Assembly: GCA_005808665.1 (NCBI GenBank)
Contig: SYLG01000021.1
Span: 1 to 48,145 of the forward strand
From: Planctomycetia bacterium
GTDB lineage: Bacteria > Planctomycetota > Planctomycetia > Gemmatales > Gemmataceae
DNA length: 48,145 bases
Direction of reading: 5' to 3'
The notes below the pieces were generated by a model, which did no database searches, had not been told where the DNA came from, and worked only from the letters and a program-made list of their open reading frames with translations. Made by a program: the position numbers and the translations under genes. Positions 1-7,568 of this stretch are shown piece after piece (the stretch's first letter is position 1; each line of letters opens with the position of its first letter).

Positions 1-1
1 C

Positions 2-907
2 ACGGAAACACCGTTTGGAGTGGTGACCTTTAGGGATAGTTCAGGCTCGCCAATTTCGGTGAGTACAAAGGATTGGGATATACTTCATCAGGGAGCCAAA
101 ATAGATGTTATTGGGGATTATGACTTCAGGAACCGAGTATATACCCCGACCTTGGGCAGGTGGTTGTCCAATGATCCAGTTGGTTTTAGTGCGGGGGATG
201 TGAACCAATATCGATTTGTAGGCAATGGTCCGGGAAACTGGCTTGACCCAAGGGGATTGTGGCAAGAGTCCATTGTTCCAAAAGCAAACCCTTGGAATGG
301 TTTGCCATCTTGGTATAACCCATATATTCCGAAACCATTTCCGACCTATGAAACTCCTGCCATAACTATCGTACCGCCCACAGATTGGGTCTACCCGGGT
401 TCAAAAATGATTCAGCTCCCACCGGTACAATTCCGCTGGCCCACAGAAGAAAATCCTGGTTGGTTTAACTTGGTTCCTCCTCGAAAAAATGAAATGCCTG
501 GAGGATATTTTAAGACCCCATTCATTCTTCCTGGTGGAGGTAGTGGGGCATTGAATGGTTTTATAGGTTTTGATGGAAAGTTCGATATTACTGGGAGTTA
601 TAGAAATGGGGTTCCAGGTTCGGACCACGAAAATGGTGGAGAATTTTCGATAATCAATAATGATCCCAAAATATTGAATCCGGTTTATGATGGAAACATG
701 TGGTGGCAATTACCAAATGGCGGATCAATGTATATCGGTGGGGCCTATACTCCTGGGGGACAGATTATTCCAATTGATTATGAATTTAGAATGGGAGTTC
801 AACTGCCAGGTGGACCATTTAGAAATAGAATTCCAGGAAGCAATTTTAATTTTGGAATTATTATCAGTCCAAATATTAATGGAGTAGTCGGGGAATGGGA
901 ATTCTAA
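2..907 (+). CDS. RHS repeat-associated core protein, C-terminal fragment with unrecognised tip
   Basis: The reading frame is open to the left edge, so the gene is 5'-truncated and the GTG at 20 is not a real start. The first ~80 residues carry the RHS core boundary: YDFRNRVYTPTLGRWLSNDP, then a GDVNQYRFVGNGP stretch and a DPRGLW end. In RHS/YD-repeat proteins this core closes the protein shell, and everything after it is a variable C-terminal tip, often a toxin. Here the tip starts near residue 85. It is rich in Pro, Trp and Tyr, then Gly and Asn, and ends GVVGEWEF. I do not recognise a nuclease, deaminase or pore-forming motif in it. The next gene begins one base after the stop, the usual position of an immunity or accessory gene. 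The RHS assignment is firm; a toxin role for the tip is inference. Confidence 0.85.
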   Translation, partial: TETPFGVVTFRDSSGSPISVSTKDWDILHQGAKIDVIGDYDFRNRVYTPTLGRWLSNDPVGFSAGDVNQYRFVGNGPGNWLDPRGLWQESIVPKANPWNGLPSWYNPYIPKPFPTYETPAITIVPPTDWVYPGSKMIQLPPVQFRWPTEENPGWFNLVPPRKNEMPGGYFKTPFILPGGGSGALNGFIGFDGKFDITGSYRNGVPGSDHENGGEFSIINNDPKILNPVYDGNMWWQLPNGGSMYIGGAYTPGGQIIPIDYEFRMGVQLPGGPFRNRIPGSNFNFGIIISPNINGVVGEWEF

Positions 908-908
908 A

Positions 909-1907
909 ATGAGTGCTTTTTATTTTTTACTTTTATTATTGCCAGCACAAGAAGATCAGGTTTTTAGGTGTCTTACCGATGTGTATAAAAATCTAGTTGT
1001 GATTAGAAGCATTGGTAATGTAAGATCATCGCTAAATTATTTGGTTGATTTCAAAAAAAACAACAATACACAAGACCAGTACCTTGTTAATGCTATAATT
1101 AGTGATTTGGATTTAATTTCTAAGGCAAAGCCAGAAACGCAAATGAAAATACTCGGACTTGTTAACGATATTTTTACCGGAACAATGAAAGCAGCTGCCA
1201 ATTTGGATAACAATTTTTACAGGCCGATTGAAAAAAAAATTGAATTACTTGAGTCGACATTAGGAAAAGAATCATTTTATGTGATTTATTACAAAATGAG
1301 AATGCTGGCATATAAATGTGCAACTGCAAAGGATTTGTTTTCATACGAAGAGGTTTACAATGCTAAAGAAAAAATAGTAGAAAAATTTGGAAAAAACAGC
1401 ATATTTTCAGCAGAATTATATATTGCATGTTGTGTACACAATGATAGAAGCAAAAACTGGAGTGAACTTAAAACAAATTCGAAAAAGTCACTGGAAATAA
1501 AAATTGAAAATGGCATAGATGGCTATGGATTACGTTCTCCTGTGAGCTATTTAATCAAATCTAGCGTAATGTTAGGCCAATATAAAGAATCTGTAAAGTA
1601 TCGAGACATTCTTAAGCCTTTTGTTTTGGAGTCACTTGATATAGATACTATTATGCCACAACTCAGAATTTTTTCCTCACTGGCAACCGCTTATGCCAAA
1701 CTGGATAAACTAACCAACGCCATTGCGATGCAGGAAATGGCCGTCGCAGCAGCTTGTGTACAATTCAATAGTGATAGTCCCCTGGCAAAAGAACAGGCTC
1801 AGGTCCTGCGGGATTTGTTGGCAAAAAACAAGGAATTTACTTCCATGAGGAATCTGGAGGACCGGTTCAAACTCCAACCGTTACCCCTTCAAAAAGGTGA
1901 AAAATAG
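909..1907 (+). CDS. AT-rich helical protein linked to the RHS tip, unknown function
   Basis: The product is 332 residues and is not recognised. The first 15 residues (MSAFYFLLLLLPAQE) look like a short signal sequence or membrane anchor. The rest is helical and lysine/asparagine-rich in the manner of degenerate TPR-like repeats. The ATG lies one base past the RHS stop, so the two genes are probably co-transcribed. The first ~750 bases are much richer in A and T than the rest of the window, including runs of eight or nine A. From about 1690 onward the codons become ordinary for this genome, and the encoded LATAYAKLDKLTNAIAMQEM reads like a TPR unit. This suggests a foreign segment joined to a resident gene end. 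It could be an immunity protein for the RHS tip or unrelated cargo. Confidence 0.6.
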   Translation: MSAFYFLLLLLPAQEDQVFRCLTDVYKNLVVIRSIGNVRSSLNYLVDFKKNNNTQDQYLVNAIISDLDLISKAKPETQMKILGLVNDIFTGTMKAAANLDNNFYRPIEKKIELLESTLGKESFYVIYYKMRMLAYKCATAKDLFSYEEVYNAKEKIVEKFGKNSIFSAELYIACCVHNDRSKNWSELKTNSKKSLEIKIENGIDGYGLRSPVSYLIKSSVMLGQYKESVKYRDILKPFVLESLDIDTIMPQLRIFSSLATAYAKLDKLTNAIAMQEMAVAAACVQFNSDSPLAKEQAQVLRDLLAKNKEFTSMRNLEDRFKLQPLPLQKGEK

Positions 1908-2248
1908 TTATTCCAAGTTACGCAGTAGGAGTGTTTTTTTACAATTTATTGGTCAATTATGGGACCAGGATTGCCGTTTTTCCTGGGAATTTGGAGTAAG
2001 TCGAGTTCAAAACGGCTTGTAGTCCTGACCAAGTTACTTGATTTTTACCCCCCACGCCTGCAAAGATAACAAGGGTGTTTGAAATTGTTCGCTGGATCCC
2101 TGGAGGGGATTTGTTTTTTCCGATTTTTGCAAGCTTATTTGAAAAATCCCCGGGGAAAACCATGTTTTCATTTCCCCAATGCGTACCATGGGTTAAATGG
2201 CAATTCGCAAATTTGGCTTGTGGGATTTGGTAATTTAATACCCATGGG
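1908..2248. other. 341-base gap between convergent genes, no supported gene
   Basis: This lies between the end of the AT-rich gene and the end of the cyclodeaminase-family gene. A minus-strand open frame (1957-2322) crosses it, but its protein has no recognisable pattern and runs 74 bases into the cyclodeaminase 3' end, so I do not call it. A short palindrome (TCCCCGGGGA, near 2146) and an ACCCATGGGT palindrome (near 2241) are present, but no hairpin followed by a T tract was found. It may be a decayed gene remnant. Confidence 0.4.
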
Positions 2249-3208
2249 TTAGGCCCAGGGGACTTCATGACCAATCCCCTCGGAAAGGGCTCTTTCCAAA
2301 ACGGCTTGACCAAGGCAAACATCCGAAACCGCCAGTCCTACACCCTTGAATAATGTTATTTGGTCTTCTGAGATTCTGCCTTCATAGCGTCCCACCAGCA
2401 AGGGCCCCAAATCGTGAATGTCCCGCCAATGGAGTTCCCCGGATTCTATCGGTTCCACCAAATCCCCCGCCTCCAGCCTGGCACTTTCCCTATGGTCCAC
2501 CACCACCAAGCCTGTTTTTTTGAATACATTGGGGTGAACTTCCACCTTACCTAAAAAGGTGGCGCCCATGGCATTGATATGGGCTCCGGGAGAAATCCAC
2601 TCGGCCTCGAGGATTGGTTCCCGGGCGGTTGTGGCAAGGAGAATTAAATCCGCTCCTTTTACCGCCTCTTTTGCACTATTTACGGCATGAACTTCAAGCC
2701 CGGTCTCCGCCGCCATCTCCCTTGCAAAGGATTCGCGATTTTCCCGGGTTGGCGAAAAAACCCTCGCCACTTTCAGGTTGCGAACCAAGGCCGCCCCCCG
2801 AAGTTGCATTCGCGCCTGGGTTCCGGAACCCAGTATACCAACCGTTTGGGCATCCATTCTGGCCAGGGTTTTGATCGCCACGGCCCCGGAAGCCCCACCA
2901 CGCATTTGCTCAAGATGTCCGGCCTTCATAAAACTGGTTAGTCCACCCAATTTGGCATCAAACAACGCCAACATGTTTTCGGGGCGGGACTTACGATGGG
3001 TCGTCAGTATTTTTACCCCAAGGGCACCCATACCCTTGGCTCCGCCTAGCATGGCGTAAACATGAACATGATCCGTTTGTCCCCGACTTCTCGGGGTGTT
3101 GGTAGCCTCTTCCAAACCAATTTTTCGAAACGCCTTTTCGACCACCTCCAACGCCAGTCTCCAATCCAATAGCCTTTGGACATGACATTCGTCGACAAAA
3201 AGCGCCAT
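2249..3208 (-). CDS. Ornithine cyclodeaminase / mu-crystallin family protein
   Basis: The product is a 319-residue NAD(P)-binding protein of the OCD/mu-crystallin family, whose members include ornithine cyclodeaminase, ketimine reductases and some alanine or opine-type dehydrogenases. Seen are the substrate-side segment GALGVKILTTH, the Rossmann motif VGILGSGTQARMQL, and the family stretches AVKGADLILLATT and GAHINAMGA. The ATG at 3208 is preferred over an in-frame GTG at 3241 because a TAGGGGG Shine-Dalgarno-like stretch precedes it and MALFVDECHVQRLLDW is a typical family N-terminus. It lies about 40 bases after the aminotransferase, on the same strand, as the last gene of the cluster. Substrate cannot be read from sequence. 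Confidence 0.85.
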   Translation of the reverse strand: MALFVDECHVQRLLDWRLALEVVEKAFRKIGLEEATNTPRSRGQTDHVHVYAMLGGAKGMGALGVKILTTHRKSRPENMLALFDAKLGGLTSFMKAGHLEQMRGGASGAVAIKTLARMDAQTVGILGSGTQARMQLRGAALVRNLKVARVFSPTRENRESFAREMAAETGLEVHAVNSAKEAVKGADLILLATTAREPILEAEWISPGAHINAMGATFLGKVEVHPNVFKKTGLVVVDHRESARLEAGDLVEPIESGELHWRDIHDLGPLLVGRYEGRISEDQITLFKGVGLAVSDVCLGQAVLERALSEGIGHEVPWA

Positions 3209-3248
3209 GGAAATGCCCCCTAGGTTGGGATCAGGAATCACTGGAAAA

Positions 3249-4445
3249 CTAAGGGGTGGTTGCCAACCACCGGGCCAAACGCCTTAGTCCCTCTTCAAGT
3301 TGTGACCGACTTGCCGCAAAACTCAACCGTGCATGGCCCGGGGCACCAAACGCGGAACCTTGGACCAGGCAAACCAAGGCATGGTCCAATGCTGCCTTGC
3401 AAAATTCTGTGTCCGAAAAAAATGGACCTCCGGTAACCGCTTTGCCAAATGTTTCTGAAATATCAAAGAAAGCATAAAAAGCCCCATCAGGAACAAAACA
3501 GCGAATCCCGGGAATTTCATTCAACCCGGAACAAACCAGATCCCGCCTGGCCTCAAATTCTTTTACCATTGGAACCAGAAATCCCTGTTCCCCAGTCAAG
3601 GCGGCTCGTGCCGCTTCCTGACTTATACTGCAAGGATTGCTCGTTTCCTGGCTTTGGATATTTCCCATGGCAGAAACAACATGTTTGGGCCCAATTGCCC
3701 ATCCGATGCGCCACCCTGTCATGGCATAGGTTTTACTCACCCCACTAATGGTAATGACCCGTTCGGCCAAGGCTGGATTCAGGGTGGCAAAACAGGTTGC
3801 CTTTGCGTTGCCAAACACCAATTTCTCATATATTTCATCGGAAATAACTCCGATATTCCGGCCCACAACCACCTCGGCAAAATCGATTAGTTCCGCCCGA
3901 GTATAAACTGCCCCGGTTGGGTTGGAGGGGGAATTGAGCATCAGGAGTTTGGTTTGCGGGGTAATGGCCCTTTCCAGTTGGTCCCGGGTCATTTTGAAAC
4001 CATCATCCAGGGTGGTTTGCACCAACACTGCGGTTGCACCGGTCATCTTTACCAGGTCACCATAGCTAACCCAGTATGGGGTAGGAATGATCACCTCATC
4101 TCCTGGCCCAACCAAAGCCGCCAAAGTGTTGTGAATGGATTGCTTGGCCCCCCCGGAAACAATTACCTGCTCTGGGGTAACCAAAAGTCCGTACTCGGAC
4201 TCATACCAGGAAGCAATGGTTTTACGCAGTTCGATTGTCCCCGACGCAGGGGTATAGCGGGTTTTTCCTTGTGAAATGGCAAGGTTTCCCGCCTCGCAAA
4301 TAAACTTTGGAGTGGGGAAGTCGGGTTCCCCAACACTAAAATCGAGTACATCCTTGCCTTCGGACTTGAGTTGCCTTGCCCTTGCCGCTGCCGCCAAAGT
4401 TGCCGAAGGTTCCACCCCGGCCGCCATCTTTGAAATCCCTAACAT
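3249..4445 (-). CDS. Class I pyridoxal-phosphate aminotransferase (aspartate/aromatic type)
   Basis: The product is a 398-residue fold-type I aminotransferase. Visible signatures are the N-terminal GEPDFPTP substrate-loop motif, SGGAKQ, the NSPSNPTGAVY phosphate-side segment, SDEIYEKLVF, and the PLP-lysine motif SGVSKTYAMTGWR with the Schiff-base lysine at about residue 238. These fit the aspartate aminotransferase Ib subgroup, which transfers amino groups between aspartate or aromatic amino acids and 2-oxoglutarate. The ATG at 4445 is chosen for the GGTGG eight bases upstream; a GTG at 4457 is possible. It lies between pabB and the cyclodeaminase-family gene. It is not a class IV enzyme, so it is not the missing aminodeoxychorismate lyase. 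The exact substrate is open. Confidence 0.88.
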   Translation of the reverse strand: MLGISKMAAGVEPSATLAAAARARQLKSEGKDVLDFSVGEPDFPTPKFICEAGNLAISQGKTRYTPASGTIELRKTIASWYESEYGLLVTPEQVIVSGGAKQSIHNTLAALVGPGDEVIIPTPYWVSYGDLVKMTGATAVLVQTTLDDGFKMTRDQLERAITPQTKLLMLNSPSNPTGAVYTRAELIDFAEVVVGRNIGVISDEIYEKLVFGNAKATCFATLNPALAERVITISGVSKTYAMTGWRIGWAIGPKHVVSAMGNIQSQETSNPCSISQEAARAALTGEQGFLVPMVKEFEARRDLVCSGLNEIPGIRCFVPDGAFYAFFDISETFGKAVTGGPFFSDTEFCKAALDHALVCLVQGSAFGAPGHARLSFAASRSQLEEGLRRLARWLATTP

Positions 4446-4523
4446 TCCGTTTTCCACCTGGTATTCCTGCTCAAATTCCTACCTTGGGATTCTACGATTT
4501 CGGGCCTGTTTCGTCCCCTTGGG

Positions 4524-6008
4524 TCATGGATTGGGATTTACCCCCAATCCACCTATTCGTGGAAGGATTGCCCGTAACAACCCCTCCGCTTTGTGCAAAG
4601 TCTCTTCGTATTCCTGGGCAGGAATGGAGTCTGCGACGATGCCCCCCCCTACCGGAAACTGGACCCACCCACCCTTGGCGGTAAAGGTCCGAATAAGGAT
4701 GTTCGTATCCATTTGTTGGTTGTCCCCCAACCAACCCAACGACCCGCAATAGGGACCCCGGGCAACCGTTTCCAATTCGGTAATGATCTCCATGGCCCGA
4801 ATTTTTGGGGCCCCCGTCACCGAACCGCCGGGAAAAGTGGCCCGAAGCAAATCACCGGGCTTTTTATCCTCTCTCAGGCGACCCCGAATCACACTTACCA
4901 AATGGTGAACTGTCCTGTAACTTTCCAATCGGCAAACCTCATCCACCGAAATGGACCCCGGTCGGCAAACCCGTCCCAAATCATTTCGCATCAAGTCCAC
5001 GATCATCACATTTTCCGCACGATCCTTGACACTCACCAATAACTCCCTCGCCAAAGCATCATCTTCCGCGGGTGTTGTTCCCCGTCTGCGAGTCCCTTTG
5101 ATTGGCCTTGTTTCCACCCAACCTTCCTGCCCAAGGCGCAAAAACCTCTCGGGCGAAGCACTCGCCACAACCGTATCACCCAGGTCCAAATAACCGGCAA
5201 AGGGAGCAGGATTGACGCGTCTTAGGGTCAGGTAGAGTTCCTCCGGGGCAACTTCCAATCTGCTCAGAAGCCTTTGGGCCAAATTGACCTGAAAACAATC
5301 CCCGGCATGAATGAATTCCACCACCCTGGCCACATTTTCCTCAAAAGTGGATCGCCCTATGGGACTATAGACAACAAGGTCAGGATAACGGGGTAACCGG
5401 ACCGAAACCCCATCAAATGGACCAACTTCAACCAAACTTCTCCTGGGAAACCCAGCCGTCCCGTCCGGCCGCACACTCATCATGTCAAGAATCAAGGCAG
5501 AGGCCCTGGCTGGTCGATCCGATTCCGTTTCGGCACTTTTTCCGGAACTAATGACAAAACATTGCCCCTCCTCGTGGTCCCAGGCCACAATGGTATCGTA
5601 GGCACCCGCCCAAAAGTCAGGTGTTTCAAATTCGTCATGCAAGGCCTTGGGGAGCTGCTCAGTGGTTCGACCCAGTTCATAACCCAACGAAAAAATCCAG
5701 CCTCCCTGAAACGGAGGCAGGCTTGAATTCAAATCGGGTTTGGAATGCGGGGATTGTTGGTTTTCCCAAAGTTGCCACGGGTCATCGGAAAAGGAATTGG
5801 TTCCTCCCACTGAAAAACGGCCTACCCGGCCGGAAATGACTTTCCAGGGGTCCTTTGCCATATACGAATATCGACCCAATCCATGGGGATTTGCGGCACT
5901 ATCCAGCCAGGCGACATGCGGTTGCCCAGCCAGGATCCTGAACAATTCCTCAGGTGTAGGCCCATTAACCCATGGGCAAACCCAAACCTCTCCAAACTGC
6001 GAAATCAA
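4524..6008 (-). CDS. pabB: Aminodeoxychorismate synthase component I
   Basis: The product is 494 residues in the chorismate-binding family. It would convert chorismate plus ammonia to 4-amino-4-deoxychorismate, the precursor of p-aminobenzoate. The PIKGT motif near residue 300 carries the PabB-type lysine nucleophile, and the C-terminal FPGGSVTGAPKIRAMEII block is the chorismate-site signature. PIKGT favours PabB over anthranilate synthase, which has PIAGT. The start is a TTG at 6008 overlapping the upstream stop (TTGA), with AGGGA a few bases before; no closer ATG or GTG exists. The glutamine amidotransferase subunit and the aminodeoxychorismate lyase are not in the window. Pairing with the pterin-binding protein immediately upstream points to folate or methanopterin synthesis. 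Confidence 0.9.
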   Translation of the reverse strand: MISQFGEVWVCPWVNGPTPEELFRILAGQPHVAWLDSAANPHGLGRYSYMAKDPWKVISGRVGRFSVGGTNSFSDDPWQLWENQQSPHSKPDLNSSLPPFQGGWIFSLGYELGRTTEQLPKALHDEFETPDFWAGAYDTIVAWDHEEGQCFVISSGKSAETESDRPARASALILDMMSVRPDGTAGFPRRSLVEVGPFDGVSVRLPRYPDLVVYSPIGRSTFEENVARVVEFIHAGDCFQVNLAQRLLSRLEVAPEELYLTLRRVNPAPFAGYLDLGDTVVASASPERFLRLGQEGWVETRPIKGTRRRGTTPAEDDALARELLVSVKDRAENVMIVDLMRNDLGRVCRPGSISVDEVCRLESYRTVHHLVSVIRGRLREDKKPGDLLRATFPGGSVTGAPKIRAMEIITELETVARGPYCGSLGWLGDNQQMDTNILIRTFTAKGGWVQFPVGGGIVADSIPAQEYEETLHKAEGLLRAILPRIGGLGVNPNP

Positions 6009-7390
6009 AGGATTTCCCTACTACTTCGATTTTTAAGATGGTTTTTTTCTGGATTGGTCAGGTATCCCCAATTGAGTGCGGAATCCTGGCGATAATGTTT
6101 GCCAAGAGTCAAAGCGGTAACCGCTTTGGCCATTTCATACCCCAAATAAAACGCATGGGAAGGCGTGATGGTTTCGATTTCCTGAATCTTTTCAAAAAGT
6201 AGGAACGGGTCTACTCCGCCAAAACGAAAATGTCCGTTCATTACTTCGATACTGCCATTTTCGGCAAACATCCGGATGTTTTTGTCCGTCAGACAACCGG
6301 CAATTTCATCCAAGGCACCCGGTTCGGTTATCCGCTTTTTTGACTCACCGGCAACCACCAATCCCTCATCAAGGCGTTTGGGGACAACCCCTTCCTTTAT
6401 ACTGTGAAACACCACTCCCCGGATACGATTACATTCCTGTACAGCGTTGTGGCACCATCCTGCAACCTCAGTGGTTAATATGCTGTTGATGCTCCATTCC
6501 TGGCAAAGTGCCAATAAAAGAAAATTCACCCCAGAGGAATCGACTTGGGTCATCTCGGTGAGATTGCCAATTCCCATCATCATGTCGGCATTGGGAAATC
6601 GCTGCCGGGTTTCCACATAACGCAAAAGTGAGGCACCAAAACCGTGACCAATCGGTTCGAGGATTGGATCAAGCCTGAGGGCAATGCCTTTGGAAAGTAA
6701 AATATCCGCCGTATTCCAAAGAGTGGCCATTTCTGCGGGGTGGTCAGGAATGGCCACCACTTCTACTCCCCAATCTGGGGCTTGTTCCAAATTGGAATGA
6801 TTCACGCTAAGGACAAGTTCCGCCCCTGCGGCCACCGCGTTTTTTACCTCTTTTGAATCAAAACTATCAATCGAAACCCGATTCCCATCATCCATTAGGG
6901 CTTTTACCGCATCACTCACCCCAAGCCATGGCCCCCCGGGATCCAACCCCAAATCGATCATGTCTGCGCCATGACTGCGGAGGATTTGAGCTCTGCTCTG
7001 GATTTCTTTCAGGGAAAGGGTCTGGGCATGGTTGATTTCCGCCAGGATCTGGATGGAGTGGCGGGACAGGTCCGGTGGGTTTGCCGAAAATTTGAAAAAC
7101 TCCGGCAAGTCCCGGTAATCTTCAGGGCCCCTTTCCACCCGGGTGGCCCATTTTTCCCTAAGTGTCTGGAGATTGCCTTGGCAAAGGCCAGGGATAATAA
7201 TGCGAATGGTGCCCTCGCCTGGGGTGTGGTGACGACCAATCCAATCAACCGTTGCCAAAGAAACCACATTGATAGGGAGGACAATTACAACCGGTTCAAA
7301 TTCAACGATTGGGCCCCACTGCCCCACCAGTCGCCACAATGCCTTTTCCGCCAATCTGCCTGTGAGCAGTTCCACACGGGCAATTGTCAT
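6005..7390 (-). CDS. Dihydropteroate synthase-like pterin-binding protein (DUF6513-type N-terminus)
   Basis: The product is 461 residues. Residues 1-110 form an N-terminal domain of the kind I associate with DUF6513. Residues ~115-330 form a pterin-binding TIM barrel with ILAEINHA (115-122), DMIDLG (144-149), SIDSFD (173-178), SVNHSN (195-200) and MMMGIGNLTEMT (270-281). It is longer and more divergent than folate DHPS. Related proteins occur in methanogens and in bacteria using tetrahydromethanopterin for C1 transfer, where p-aminobenzoate is a precursor. That fits the overlap with pabB downstream. Whether the product here is folate or methanopterin cannot be decided from this window. It is the first gene of the minus cluster, divergent from the heme protein gene. 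Confidence 0.8.
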   Translation of the reverse strand: MTIARVELLTGRLAEKALWRLVGQWGPIVEFEPVVIVLPINVVSLATVDWIGRHHTPGEGTIRIIIPGLCQGNLQTLREKWATRVERGPEDYRDLPEFFKFSANPPDLSRHSIQILAEINHAQTLSLKEIQSRAQILRSHGADMIDLGLDPGGPWLGVSDAVKALMDDGNRVSIDSFDSKEVKNAVAAGAELVLSVNHSNLEQAPDWGVEVVAIPDHPAEMATLWNTADILLSKGIALRLDPILEPIGHGFGASLLRYVETRQRFPNADMMMGIGNLTEMTQVDSSGVNFLLLALCQEWSINSILTTEVAGWCHNAVQECNRIRGVVFHSIKEGVVPKRLDEGLVVAGESKKRITEPGALDEIAGCLTDKNIRMFAENGSIEVMNGHFRFGGVDPFLLFEKIQEIETITPSHAFYLGYEMAKAVTALTLGKHYRQDSALNWGYLTNPEKNHLKNRSSREIL

Positions 7391-7568
7391 CGTCTAAGGT
7401 CACCTTGGTCCCTATAGTCAGTTTAGGGCTTGGGGTGGCGGAGTTCACCCCAAAATGAGGCCCAAGGGCAACTGTGGCTGTTTGAAAGCCGGAATGGTCC
7501 TTGCCACCCAATGTTTGCCTCAAACCCCGCCTTTTTCCTTCCATTCCTTGCTGATTTCAAGGCCTAAA
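7391..7568. promoter_or_regulatory. Divergent intergenic region
   Basis: This 178-base region separates the starts of the pterin/pABA cluster (minus) and the PVC heme-protein gene (plus), so it must hold promoters for both. I see no clear -35/-10 pair or operator. An in-frame extension of the heme protein to a start at 7455 is possible but would bury the signal peptide. Confidence 0.4.

Noticed and set aside
1957-2322. Minus-strand open frame of 121 codons
   Set aside because: Its protein shows no domain-like pattern and it overlaps the 3' end of a well-supported gene; the composition looks like non-coding sequence.
4524-6008. Anthranilate synthase component I (TrpE)
   Set aside because: The PIKGT motif has the PabB-type lysine where TrpE has alanine, and the neighbour is a pterin-binding protein rather than trp genes.
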